Position numbers and translations under genes: made by a program. 49,370 nt of DNA from Gordonia desulfuricans NBRC 100010 (GTDB lineage Bacteria > Actinomycetota > Actinomycetes > Mycobacteriales > Mycobacteriaceae). Each line of letters starts with the position of its first letter. Within the stretch, counting starts at the first letter, position 1. The stretch is taken from contig NZ_BCNF01000071.1 of NCBI RefSeq assembly GCF_001485495.1, positions 1-49,370 of the forward strand, given 5' to 3'. Below the pieces are notes generated by a model. It saw only the letters and a program-made list of their open reading frames with translations. It ran no database searches and was not told the DNA's origin. This document shows, piece after piece, positions 7,875 to 16,012 of the stretch.

Positions 7875-9362
7875 GTGACCGACACCACTCCCACCGACAA
7901 CCCGCTGCGGATCCTCGTCACCGGCGCCACCGGCTACATCGGTGGCCGGCTGACCCCGCGTCTCGTCGCCGCCGGGCACCGGGTGCGGGCCCTCGCCCGC
8001 AACCCCGACAAGATCAGTGACGTGCCGTGGACGGCCGACGTCGACGTCGTCCGCGGAGACCTCACCGACCCGGAGTCACTCGACGCGGCCTGCCGTGACG
8101 TCGACGTCGTCTACTATCTCGTGCACTCGATGGGGCGCGGGGCGTTCATCGACGCGGAACGCCGGGCAGCCGAGAACCTCGCCGAAGCCGCGCGCAAGGC
8201 CGGGGTCGGACGCATCGTCTACCTCGGCGGCCTCCACGAGCAGTCCGACCGGTTGTCGATGCACCTGCGCTCCCGACGCCAGGTCGGCGAGATCCTGATC
8301 GGCTCCGGGGTGCCGACGGTGGCGTTGCAGGCCGGGGTGGTCATCGGATCGGGGTCGGCATCGTTCGAGATGATCCGGCACCTGACGAACCGACTGCCGC
8401 TGATGACCACACCGCGGTGGGTCGACAACCACATCCAGCCGATCGCGGTGCGCGACGTGCTCCACTACCTGCTCGCCGCCGCCACCGCGCCGCTGGAGTG
8501 CAATCGCACCTACGACATCGGTGGCCCGGACGTCCTGCGCTACGGCGAGATGATGCAGATCTACGCCGATGTGGCAGGCCTGCACCCACGCCGGATACTC
8601 GTCCTCCCGGTTCTCACACCGAAACTCGCGGGTCTGTGGATCGGGTTGGTCACCCCGATTCCGCCCGCCCTGGGGCGGGCCCTGATCGAGTCCCTCAGCA
8701 CCGATGCCGTGACCACCGAACACGACATCGACGCCGTCATCCCGCCACCGCCGGGCGGGACGACCGGATACCGCGACGCCGTGGCCCTGGCCCTGGCCCG
8801 GATCGAGAACGGCGACGTCGAGACCACCTGGGCGAACGCCTCTCCCGTGGGCGCGCCGGCCGATCCGCTGCCGTCGGATCCGGACTGGGCGGGCAACATC
8901 GTGCACACCGACACCCGCAGCATCGTCTGCGATGCTCCGATCGACCTGGTGTGGAAGGTCGTCGAGGGGATCGGCGGGGAGAACGGCTGGTACTCGTTTC
9001 CGCTGGCGTGGACCATACGGGGCTGGCTCGATCGGTTGACCGGGGGCGTCGGACTGACGCGCGGTCGGCGACACCCGCAGCGTCTGAACACCGGCGACGC
9101 CCTCGATTTCTGGCGAGTCGAACGCATCGAACGTCCGCACCTGCTGCGACTGCGTGCGGAGATGCGCACGCCCGGCGGTGCTTGGCTCGAATGGCATCTC
9201 GAGGCCGCCGACGAACAGCACACCAGGCTGCGTCAGCGAGCCGTCTTTTTTCCGAAAGGCCTTGCCGGGCAAGCCTACTGGTACTCGTTACTGCCGTTCC
9301 ACGGGATCATCTTCACCGGGATGATCAGCAATATCGCCGGTGCCGCGAGGTCGGGCGGGTGA
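7875..9362 (+). CDS. SDR-family NAD(P)-binding protein with DUF2867 domain
   Basis: 495 aa. The N-terminal half is an atypical/extended short-chain dehydrogenase Rossmann domain: the dinucleotide motif LVTGATGYIGGRL is near residues 13-25, followed by DVDVVRGDLTDPESL, YYLVHSMG and YLGGLHEQ. The C-terminal part (about residue 345 on, NIVHTDTRSIVCDAP to the end) is the DUF2867, START-like, domain including WYSFPLAWTIRGWLDRL. This two-domain layout and length are common in actinobacteria; the substrate is unknown. The start GTG 7875 is decided by a perfect AGGAGG five bases upstream, which excludes the longer Arg-rich in-frame extension. The gene is convergent with the AlbA_2 membrane gene, 16 bp away. 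Confidence 0.87.
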   Translation: MTDTTPTDNPLRILVTGATGYIGGRLTPRLVAAGHRVRALARNPDKISDVPWTADVDVVRGDLTDPESLDAACRDVDVVYYLVHSMGRGAFIDAERRAAENLAEAARKAGVGRIVYLGGLHEQSDRLSMHLRSRRQVGEILIGSGVPTVALQAGVVIGSGSASFEMIRHLTNRLPLMTTPRWVDNHIQPIAVRDVLHYLLAAATAPLECNRTYDIGGPDVLRYGEMMQIYADVAGLHPRRILVLPVLTPKLAGLWIGLVTPIPPALGRALIESLSTDAVTTEHDIDAVIPPPPGGTTGYRDAVALALARIENGDVETTWANASPVGAPADPLPSDPDWAGNIVHTDTRSIVCDAPIDLVWKVVEGIGGENGWYSFPLAWTIRGWLDRLTGGVGLTRGRRHPQRLNTGDALDFWRVERIERPHLLRLRAEMRTPGGAWLEWHLEAADEQHTRLRQRAVFFPKGLAGQAYWYSLLPFHGIIFTGMISNIAGAARSGG

Positions 9363-9378
9363 ACGCCGGTCCGTCGGC

Positions 9379-10299
9379 TCACATCTGGCCACCGGCCGAG
9401 AGCCGCACCGCGGCCCGGGCCTGTGCGGCCAGGGCCGCGCCCGCACCGATCGGCCACCGGTGGGCGATGTACTCGCTCGCCTGGTCCACTCCGAGCTGTC
9501 GCGACGAGTTGCCGGTACGCAGCCAGAACTCGGGCGGGGTGTTCTTGCCGGGCCGGAGGTACACCGGTCGCGGCGACGGTCCGGCGATCACACGGCACAC
9601 CGGCCGCGTTGTCGGGGAGTCGGGGCTTCCGGGGTTGTCGGGGGTTTCGGCGGTCGGGATCGCCTCGACATCCTCCACCGACACCTCCACGGCCGCTGCG
9701 GCGGTCTGCCCCAGCGCCGTGGTCAGCAGGTCACGCAACCACAGCTCGAAGCGGTCGGCGTCGGGGGTCTTGAGGGTGGCGTAGTCGGGGTCGAGTCCCA
9801 GCGGCGTGCCGGCGTCGTCGACCCCGATCAGCAGCGTGCCCCCGTCGGCGTTGAGGAATGCCGACACCGTCTTGACGATCACCTGCTCCATCTTGGGGTC
9901 CTTGGCCCCGGTCCGCATGTTGATGCGGGCCGACGACTTGAACTCCACCTGTGCCGACTCGCCCGCCGCGATCAGCTCGGGGATGCTCATCCGCAGGTCG
10001 CGCTGCAGGTGGGTGGCGATCGCCGCGTACACGGCGATCACCAGGATCGAGCCGACCAGCGCGACGATCACCGGCAGCGGACTCCAGATCCGCAGCCGCG
10101 GGTCGATGGCGCCGGCGATGAACAGGCCCAGCGCGCTGCCGGCGATGGACAGCACGATCGCGGTGGTGCCGTCGAGGGTGGCGCGTCGGCGCAGCAGCCA
10201 GCGGGCGATGGCGCTGAAGATCCACGCCAGGATCAAGACCACGATCAGCGCACCGGCCGTCGCCCACAAGGGTGTCACCGAGTCGGGCACGTGCTCCAT
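9379..10299 (-). CDS. Membrane-anchored AlbA_2 (Schlafen-type) protein
   Basis: 306 aa. The N-terminus holds about three transmembrane helices (LWATAGALIVVLILAWIFSA, GTTAIVLSIAGSALGLFIAG, LPVIVALVGSILVIAVYAAI). Next comes an AlbA_2 domain: ESAQVEFKSSARINMRTG, then MEQVIVKTVSAFLNADGGTL followed by LIGVDDAGTPLGLD, the hallmark EFK...F.N..GGTLLIGV.D pattern. AlbA_2/Schlafen domains are nucleic-acid related and usually cytosolic, coupled to helix-turn-helix or ATPase modules; membrane anchoring is less usual. The C-terminal tail is Gly/Ala-rich. ATG 10297-10299 is preceded by GGAGG at good spacing, so the 19 upstream residues in frame were rejected. It is divergent from the HNH gene. Role unknown. 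Confidence 0.8.
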   Translation of the reverse strand: MEHVPDSVTPLWATAGALIVVLILAWIFSAIARWLLRRRATLDGTTAIVLSIAGSALGLFIAGAIDPRLRIWSPLPVIVALVGSILVIAVYAAIATHLQRDLRMSIPELIAAGESAQVEFKSSARINMRTGAKDPKMEQVIVKTVSAFLNADGGTLLIGVDDAGTPLGLDPDYATLKTPDADRFELWLRDLLTTALGQTAAAAVEVSVEDVEAIPTAETPDNPGSPDSPTTRPVCRVIAGPSPRPVYLRPGKNTPPEFWLRTGNSSRQLGVDQASEYIAHRWPIGAGAALAAQARAAVRLSAGGQM

Positions 10300-10438
10300 C
10301 GTCCTGCCTCCTGCTCCTCGTCCCCGGTCGCCTCGAGCGGGGTCTCCGAGCGACAAGTATCCCTTGCACTCCGCACCTCCACCGGGGCCGGGTGTGCGGT
10401 CTGACGGTTTTGTCGGTACCCGCCGCTAGTGTGAAAAC

Positions 10439-11992
10439 ATGTTCGACTACGCCGACCCGGAGGGCGACCTGACGCGTATCGCGCAGGCCGATGCTTCCGG
10501 GTTGGTGCTGGCGGGGCAGTCCGCGATGCGGTTGGAACGGCAGGCCGGGGCCCGCAAGATCCTGGCGGCGACGGCGTTGGCGCGGCAGACCTATGCGCAG
10601 GTGATGGAGCTGTGTGACGGCCTGAATGTGGCCGAGCTGCCGCAGAAGGCGGCGTTGCGGGAGGTCGCGTTGCGGTTCGAGGTGCCGGTCACCACCGCGG
10701 GTCGGTGGATCTCGTTGGGCGGCATGCTCGATGGTCTGCCGCGGGTGCGGTCGGCGTTTGTCGAGGGTGTGCTCTCCGAGCACAAGGCCCGGATCGTTGC
10801 CGAGGCCCTCGTCTCACTCGATGACGAGGCCGATCTGGCCGAGGCCGTGGAGGTCGCGCTCGGGTTGGCGGCGACGGCGATCACCGGGTCGGGGTTGCGG
10901 GAGGAGCTGGAGAAGCTGCTGATCTCGCTGGATCCGGCGGGTGCGGCCGAGCGGCGTCGGGAGTTCGAGAAGCAGCAGGATGTGCGTATCCGCAAGGAAT
11001 GTCATGGTCAGTCGACGATCGATGCGATGGTTCCGGTGCGCGATGCGGTGGTGCTCGAGGATCGGATTGCGGGGTTGGTGTCGGGGTTGTGTCCGGGGGA
11101 TCCGCGGTTGCCGGGTCAGCGTCGGGTTGCGGCGTTGACGGCGTTGGTGCGTGGTGAAGGCCGGTTGGTCTGTGGGTGTGGTGATCCGGGGTGTCCGACG
11201 ACGGTGCGCCCGGATGTCGGTACGGATCGGGACGGAGATCCGGACACCGGCCCGGACGCCGACACCGACACAGACGCTGATGCCGTCACCGATGCCGGTT
11301 CGGTCGTGGCGTCGACCGAACTCGTGGTGGTTCCGGTGCGGGCGGTGGTCGAGGTTGTGGTGGATGCGCCGACGTTGGCGGGTGTGGTGGGGGAGATGGT
11401 GCCGTTCATCCCGGGGTATGGGGTGATCGATCCGGATCTGGCGCGCATGATCGCTGCGGATGGCACGTGGCAGGGTTTGTATCGGGAGGCGCGGTTGGAT
11501 CGTGCTTCTGGTGTGGTTGTCGCTCAGGGGGTTCGGAAGGGTCGGACGCGTCGGGCGGGGACGGTGGCGCCGGGGCATCTGGTGGCTGCGGGGCGGTTGG
11601 TGGTGCGGTCTCGGCCGCCGAATGTGGCGGAGATCGAGCATCTTTCGCCGATCGATCCGTGCGGGCATGGTGGGTTGGTGGTTCCGCCGCCGGGGGCGTT
11701 GGTTTATCAGCCGGGTGAGCCGTTACGGCGTGAGGTTGTGTTGACCGATCGGCGTTGTCGTGCGCCGTATTGTGATCGGGTGGCCGAGGGGTGTCAGCTC
11801 GATCATGTGGTGCCGTTCGATCATGTCGATCCTCGTTCGGGTGGGTGGACGATTGCCGAGAATCTGATTCCGTTGTGTGTTCCGTGTCATCAGTTCAAGC
11901 ATGTGGGGATCTGGGTGCCGACACTGTATCCGGGGCGGATTGTGGTGTGGCGCAATGTGGTGACCGGTGAGGTGTTGGTGACCGTACCGTGA
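10439..11992 (+). CDS. DUF222 / HNH endonuclease-domain protein (13E12-like)
   Basis: 517 aa. The DUF222 region occupies about residues 30-430. The C-terminus holds an HNH nuclease motif: CRAPYCDRVAEGCQLDHVVPF, then GWTIAENLIPLCVPCHQFKH, with the paired Cys, the DH and the final H intact. The family (13E12 repeat in mycobacteria) is multicopy and often mobile or near mobile DNA in actinobacteria; its function is unsettled. An Asp/Thr-rich insertion (about residues 260-287) interrupts the domain. Third-position usage favours G and T in gtt/gtg/cgg runs, unlike the C-rich neighbours, which may point to a separate history. ATG 10439 follows a TAGTGT box (10427-10432) by six bases, fitting a leaderless transcript. 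Confidence 0.85.
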   Translation: MFDYADPEGDLTRIAQADASGLVLAGQSAMRLERQAGARKILAATALARQTYAQVMELCDGLNVAELPQKAALREVALRFEVPVTTAGRWISLGGMLDGLPRVRSAFVEGVLSEHKARIVAEALVSLDDEADLAEAVEVALGLAATAITGSGLREELEKLLISLDPAGAAERRREFEKQQDVRIRKECHGQSTIDAMVPVRDAVVLEDRIAGLVSGLCPGDPRLPGQRRVAALTALVRGEGRLVCGCGDPGCPTTVRPDVGTDRDGDPDTGPDADTDTDADAVTDAGSVVASTELVVVPVRAVVEVVVDAPTLAGVVGEMVPFIPGYGVIDPDLARMIAADGTWQGLYREARLDRASGVVVAQGVRKGRTRRAGTVAPGHLVAAGRLVVRSRPPNVAEIEHLSPIDPCGHGGLVVPPPGALVYQPGEPLRREVVLTDRRCRAPYCDRVAEGCQLDHVVPFDHVDPRSGGWTIAENLIPLCVPCHQFKHVGIWVPTLYPGRIVVWRNVVTGEVLVTVP

Positions 11993-12026
11993 ATGGTGCC
12001 GGCCGTCGCCGCGTACCGCCCCGTCG

Positions 12027-12740
12027 CTACACCACCATCACGAAGAACATGATCGACATCCCCGCCGCCATGAACACCTGACACAGGTCACCGGCAAAGG
12101 ACAGCACGTCGTCGGGGGCGCCGGGCTTGCGCCGACGATCGAAGTACAGGTAGAGCCACACCGCGGTGGCGATCGCGAAGCCGATGGCGAGCACCCAGTT
12201 CACCGGGGCGACGTAGCCGGGCTGGCCGGCCATGTGCATGTCGGACATGCCGGGCATGTCCCCGCCACCATGATCCGAATGGTCGTGCACCAGAACGATT
12301 CCCGGTGCCACCGTCGGGCCCGCCATGTGCATGGTTGCCGAATCGTGGCCGGGCAGCAGCCCACCGTTCATCACCGCATACATCCACGCCATCGCGCCCA
12401 TCATGGCCGCGTGATAGACCGCCGCGGCCCGCCCGAACACCGAGGTCGCCGGTGGCACGCACCCGCACTCGTCGGAGTTCCGCACCGACCCGGGGAACAC
12501 CAGACTCACCAGGAACCACGCCGCGGCCAGGATGAAGAACACCATCGGCCCGGTCGTCGGCCAGTCCATGCTGAACGGCCACGCCATCACCAGCATCGCC
12601 ACCGACATGATCAGGTGCAGCGCATGACCGACATACGAGCGCCACGGCATCGACCGCACCACGATGAGATAGAGGCACTGGGCTGCGGCGAGCCCGAACA
12701 GGATCGTGACGACCCAGCGGAGCAGGAGACCGTCGATCAC
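12027..12740 (-). CDS. DUF5134 membrane protein with Met/His-rich loop
   Basis: 237 aa with about six or seven transmembrane helices (WVVTILFGLAAAQCLYLIVV, ALHLIMSVAMLVMAWPF, GPMVFFILAAAWFLVSLVF, VNWVLAIGFAIATAVWLYLY, VFMAAGMSIMFFVMVV). This is the DUF5134 pattern of actinobacteria. The central loop (about residues 125-170) is dense in Met, His and Asp (ATMHMAG, HDHSDHGGGDMPGMSDMHM), typical of copper or other soft-metal handling proteins. GTG 12738-12740 overlaps the stop of the upstream PepSY gene (GTGA), so the two are translated together. Metal transport or reduction is inferred from the residues and from the PepSY partner; no transport signature is recognised. Confidence 0.82.
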   Translation of the reverse strand: MIDGLLLRWVVTILFGLAAAQCLYLIVVRSMPWRSYVGHALHLIMSVAMLVMAWPFSMDWPTTGPMVFFILAAAWFLVSLVFPGSVRNSDECGCVPPATSVFGRAAAVYHAAMMGAMAWMYAVMNGGLLPGHDSATMHMAGPTVAPGIVLVHDHSDHGGGDMPGMSDMHMAGQPGYVAPVNWVLAIGFAIATAVWLYLYFDRRRKPGAPDDVLSFAGDLCQVFMAAGMSIMFFVMVV

Positions 12741-14209
12741 CGTGCGACGCTCCCGGCCTCGACCCGACGAGAGGCAGCGATGCCCCGCACGGTGTCGACC
12801 ATGACGAACAGGGCCAGCGGGAGACCGAACCACGGCACGTACCAGCCGATCACCGCGACCGCGGCGACCACCACGACCGCCTCGACCGGACGCAGCGAAC
12901 CGAGCGCGCCACGCCCCGGGGTCTTGGGCAGACCACCCCCGGCGGGCCGGCGGCGCCACCACATCAGATAGCCGCGGACGATCACCGTCAGCAGGCCGAT
13001 TGCCAGCAGGATCAGCACGATCTGGTTGATCACCCCGAACAGACCCATATGGGCGCTGATCGCCCACTTGGTGAGTTTCGCGGCGAGCGGCCACTGCGCG
13101 AAGTCCACGCGGTCGGTCACCGCGAAGGTGTGCGCATCCACCGCGATCGCATCGAAGTGGCTCGGATATCCGCGCGCATTCTCCGCCACCGACCACGCCG
13201 CACCGCCGGTCGCGGGCGGGGTGATCACCAGCGGACCGACCAGGCCGGCATCATCGGCGGTCTGCAGTACCCGCGTGTAGTCTGCATCGGTCACGGTGTG
13301 CGCTGCCGCCGGGGCCGACATCCCGTCCATCCCCGCCATGCCGGCGTGCTCACCGCCACCCGCACCGGCACCGGCCGACGTCGACACCGACGGCGACGTC
13401 CACGACATCGCCGTACGCAACTGCGAGATGCTCTCACCGGCATAGCGCGACCAGCTCAGGCCCGACGCCGACAGCACGAGCAGGCCGAGGATGATCCACA
13501 CCCCCACCGCGCCATGCCAACTCAGCGTGCGACGACGCTTCGGGGCATCACGGTCGGGGACGAGCAGACGATTGGCCTTGTGCGTCCGCCGCCGGTAGCC
13601 GATCCACAGCACCAGACCGCCGAGCGCCACCACCCACAGCCAGCTCGCCGCGATCTCGCTGTAGTTGCGGCCGACGTCGCCGAGATGGAGGTTGCGGTGC
13701 AGGTCGTCGAACCAGGCCCGCACCGGCAGCCAGTCGCCGTAGGTGGTCAGCGCACCGCGCACCTCGCCGGTGTACGGGTCGACGAACACCGTCCGGGAAC
13801 GGTCCTGCGGTACGTCGTCGACGGTCAGCACCACCCGTGTGGTGTCCCCGGCCCGCGGGGCGGGGGTCACCGAGGCGATCGTGCCCTCGGGATGGGCGGC
13901 ACGCGCGGCGGCCACCTGGTCGCCGAGCGGCAACGTCGACGACCCGACGTGGTCCACGGTGAGCTCATGGCTGTAGACCGCCCGGTCGATCTGCGGGACC
14001 AGCACGTACAGCAGCCCGGTGATGGTCGCGACCAGCAGGAACGGGCCGATCAGGATGCCGGCGTAGAAATGCCAGCGCAGCAGCAGCGGACGCCAGCGGT
14101 CGGCGGCACCGTGCGGGCGGCGGCCGGATGCCGGGGTACCGGCACCCGGGGTGTCCGCATCTGCGGTGTCCGCATCGGGGGTGTCGGCGGTGGGAGGGGC
14201 TGTGACCAC
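12737..14209 (-). CDS. PepSY-domain transmembrane protein (PiuB-like)
   Basis: 490 aa. After an N-terminal Ala/Asp/Thr-rich tail, the first helix begins WHFYAGILIGPFLLVATITGLLYVLV. A periplasmic PepSY region follows (IASVTPAPRAGDTTRVVLTV, VFVDPYTGEVRGALTTYGDW), then the helix pair with FDDLHRNLHLGD and WLWVVALGGLVLWIG, and a further helix at GAVGVWIILGLLVLSASGLSW. A second PepSY repeat and more helices end the protein. This is the PepSY-associated TM / iron-regulated PiuB layout, often linked to siderophore or metal reduction. A Gly/Met/His loop (GEHAGMAGMDGMSAP) echoes the metal-rich loop of the DUF5134 partner. The start GTG 14207-14209 has AGGA about ten bases upstream. Regulation by a metal is plausible but unproven. 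Confidence 0.85.
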   Translation of the reverse strand: MVTAPPTADTPDADTADADTPGAGTPASGRRPHGAADRWRPLLLRWHFYAGILIGPFLLVATITGLLYVLVPQIDRAVYSHELTVDHVGSSTLPLGDQVAAARAAHPEGTIASVTPAPRAGDTTRVVLTVDDVPQDRSRTVFVDPYTGEVRGALTTYGDWLPVRAWFDDLHRNLHLGDVGRNYSEIAASWLWVVALGGLVLWIGYRRRTHKANRLLVPDRDAPKRRRTLSWHGAVGVWIILGLLVLSASGLSWSRYAGESISQLRTAMSWTSPSVSTSAGAGAGGGEHAGMAGMDGMSAPAAAHTVTDADYTRVLQTADDAGLVGPLVITPPATGGAAWSVAENARGYPSHFDAIAVDAHTFAVTDRVDFAQWPLAAKLTKWAISAHMGLFGVINQIVLILLAIGLLTVIVRGYLMWWRRRPAGGGLPKTPGRGALGSLRPVEAVVVVAAVAVIGWYVPWFGLPLALFVMVDTVRGIAASRRVEAGSVAR

Positions 14210-14337
14210 GTCGTCGATCCTGCTTTCATCGAAAGGCTGTCGGGACAGTGGTCGCTTCCCGTATGCGAATGGTTCCCGGCGGTCACGTGATCCGCGTCAC
14301 CACGGCGTCGACGGCGGGAAGGTCCTAGGCTCGGGAG
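14210..14337. promoter_or_regulatory. Divergent promoter region PepSY / davB
   Basis: 128 bases between divergent starts. For davB, TAGGCT at 14325-14330 lies seven bases before the ATG, the spacing of a -10 box in a leaderless actinobacterial transcript. On the minus strand a GGGAAC-ATTC block upstream of the PepSY gene resembles the -35 of the two ECF elements near 600 and 1660, but the -10 CTCCAAC box is missing at 18 bases. Confidence 0.45.
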
Positions 14338-15999
14338 ATGGAGCCCGACGCGCCGATCACGATCTTCGGCCCCGACTTCCCGTTCGCCTACGACGACTGG
14401 CTGACCCATCCGGCGGGTCTGGGCACGGTGCCCGACGAGGCGCTCGGCACCGAGGTCGCGATCATCGGCGCCGGGATGGCCGGGATGACGGCGGCCTACG
14501 AGTTGATGCGGATGGGCCTCAAACCGGTGGTGTACGAGGCCGACCGGATCGGTGGACGGCTGCGTTCGGAGCCGTTCGTCGAGGGCGAGCCGGAGATCGC
14601 CGAGCTCGGCGGCATGCGGTTCCCGATCTCGTCACGCTCGTTCTTCCACTACGTCGACACCTTCGGGCTGCGGTACTCGCCGTTCCCCAATCCGCTCACC
14701 GAGGCCGCGGGGAGCACCGTGATCGACATCGGCGGACAGACGCTGTATGCCCGCACCCTCGACGACCTGCCGCCGATCTACCGTGAGATCTCCGAGGCCT
14801 GGGACTCCGCCCTCGAACGCATCGCCGGGTTCTCCGGTCTGCAGGCGGCCATCGCCGCCCGCGACGTCACCGAACTCAAACGTCGCTGGAATGCGCTGGT
14901 GTCACAGTGGGACGACCGCAGCTTCTACGACTTCTTGTCCACATCAACCGAATTCGGCTCCCTCACCTTCCGGCATCGGGAACTGTTCGGCCAGGTCGGA
15001 TTCGGCACCGGCGGTTGGGATTCCGATTTCGGCAACTCGATGCTGGAGATCCTGCGGGTGGTGCTCACCAACTGCGACACCGATCAGTACCTCGTCGTCG
15101 GCGGTGCCGAACAGGTACCGCACCGGCTGTGGACCCATGCGCCGCAACAGATCACGCACTGGCCTGCCGGGACCAGTCTGTCGTCGCTGCATCACGGTGC
15201 GCCGCGCGCCGGGGTCCGGTCGCTGCGCCGGCTCGGCCCCAACCGGATCGAGGTCACCGACCGCTGGGGCGACACCCGCGAGTTCCCCGCGGTGATCGCG
15301 ACCTGCCAGGCGTGGCTGCTGTCCACCGAGATCGACTGTGACGAAGCGCTGTTCAGTCAGGATCTGTGGATGGCGCTCGACCGCACCCGCTACATGCAGT
15401 CGTCCAAGACCTTCGTCATGGTCGACCGGCCCTTCTGGACCGATCGGGACCCGGTGACCGGCCGCGATGTGCTCAGCATGACCCTGACCGACCGTCTCAC
15501 CCGCGGCACCTATCTCTTCGACAACGGTCCGGACCGGCCCGGCGTCATCTGCCTGTCGTACACGTGGATGAGCGACTCGCTCAAGGTGTTGCCGCATGCG
15601 GTGGAACGCCGTGTGGAACTGGCGTTGGCGGCGCTGCGCAAGATCTACCCCGACCTCGACATCGCCGAACACATCGTCGGCCGCCCGATCACCGTGTCCT
15701 GGGAGGACGACCCCCACTTTCTGGGGGCCTTCAAGGGCGCCCTGCCCGGGCACTACCGCTACAACACGCGCATGTACGGACACTTCCACGATCAGCACAC
15801 CCTCCCGGCCGACGAACAGGGGATCTTCATCGCCGGCGACGACGTCTCGTTCATGCCCGCCTGGGTCGAGGGCGCCGTGCAGACCGGACTCAACGCCGTC
15901 TGGGGAGTGATGACACACCTCGGTGGGCGTTCCCATCCCGACAATCCCGGACCCGGCGACGTCTACGACGCCCTCGGTCCCATCGACATCGGTAAGTGA
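14338..15999 (+). CDS. davB: Lysine 2-monooxygenase (flavin amine-oxidase family)
   Basis: 553 aa. It oxidatively decarboxylates L-lysine to 5-aminovaleramide with O2 and FAD, the first step of the aminovalerate route. The start ITIFGPDFPFAYDDWLTHPA, the FAD motif VAIIGAGMAGMTAAYELM with VVYEA, ELGGMRFPIS, the block RYMQSSKTFVMVDRPFW, and the C-terminal FAD motif GIFIAGDDVS...AWVEGAVQT match, from memory, the Pseudomonas DavB sequence almost motif by motif, much more closely than tryptophan 2-monooxygenases. Length is normal (DavB about 560 aa). The next gene, 13 bp downstream, is a nitrilase-fold amidase as expected for DavA, which strengthens the call. ATG 14338 is probably leaderless. The later genes (davT, davD) are not in this window. 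Confidence 0.88.
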   Translation: MEPDAPITIFGPDFPFAYDDWLTHPAGLGTVPDEALGTEVAIIGAGMAGMTAAYELMRMGLKPVVYEADRIGGRLRSEPFVEGEPEIAELGGMRFPISSRSFFHYVDTFGLRYSPFPNPLTEAAGSTVIDIGGQTLYARTLDDLPPIYREISEAWDSALERIAGFSGLQAAIAARDVTELKRRWNALVSQWDDRSFYDFLSTSTEFGSLTFRHRELFGQVGFGTGGWDSDFGNSMLEILRVVLTNCDTDQYLVVGGAEQVPHRLWTHAPQQITHWPAGTSLSSLHHGAPRAGVRSLRRLGPNRIEVTDRWGDTREFPAVIATCQAWLLSTEIDCDEALFSQDLWMALDRTRYMQSSKTFVMVDRPFWTDRDPVTGRDVLSMTLTDRLTRGTYLFDNGPDRPGVICLSYTWMSDSLKVLPHAVERRVELALAALRKIYPDLDIAEHIVGRPITVSWEDDPHFLGAFKGALPGHYRYNTRMYGHFHDQHTLPADEQGIFIAGDDVSFMPAWVEGAVQTGLNAVWGVMTHLGGRSHPDNPGPGDVYDALGPIDIGK

Positions 16000-16012
16000 G
16001 GACACCCGCCAG

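Noticed and set aside
7485..7979. N-terminal extension of the minus-strand membrane protein
   Set aside because: Arg/Gly/Pro-rich, runs into the SDR gene on the other strand, and has no homology-like features.
14210..14300. Third copy of the ECF promoter upstream of the PepSY gene
   Set aside because: GGGAAC and ATTC are present but the CTCCAAC box is absent at 18 bases.
15923..16012. Longer davA start inside davB
   Set aside because: Would add a Pro/Thr-rich tail overlapping davB; nitrilase fold begins right after the ATG at 16013.
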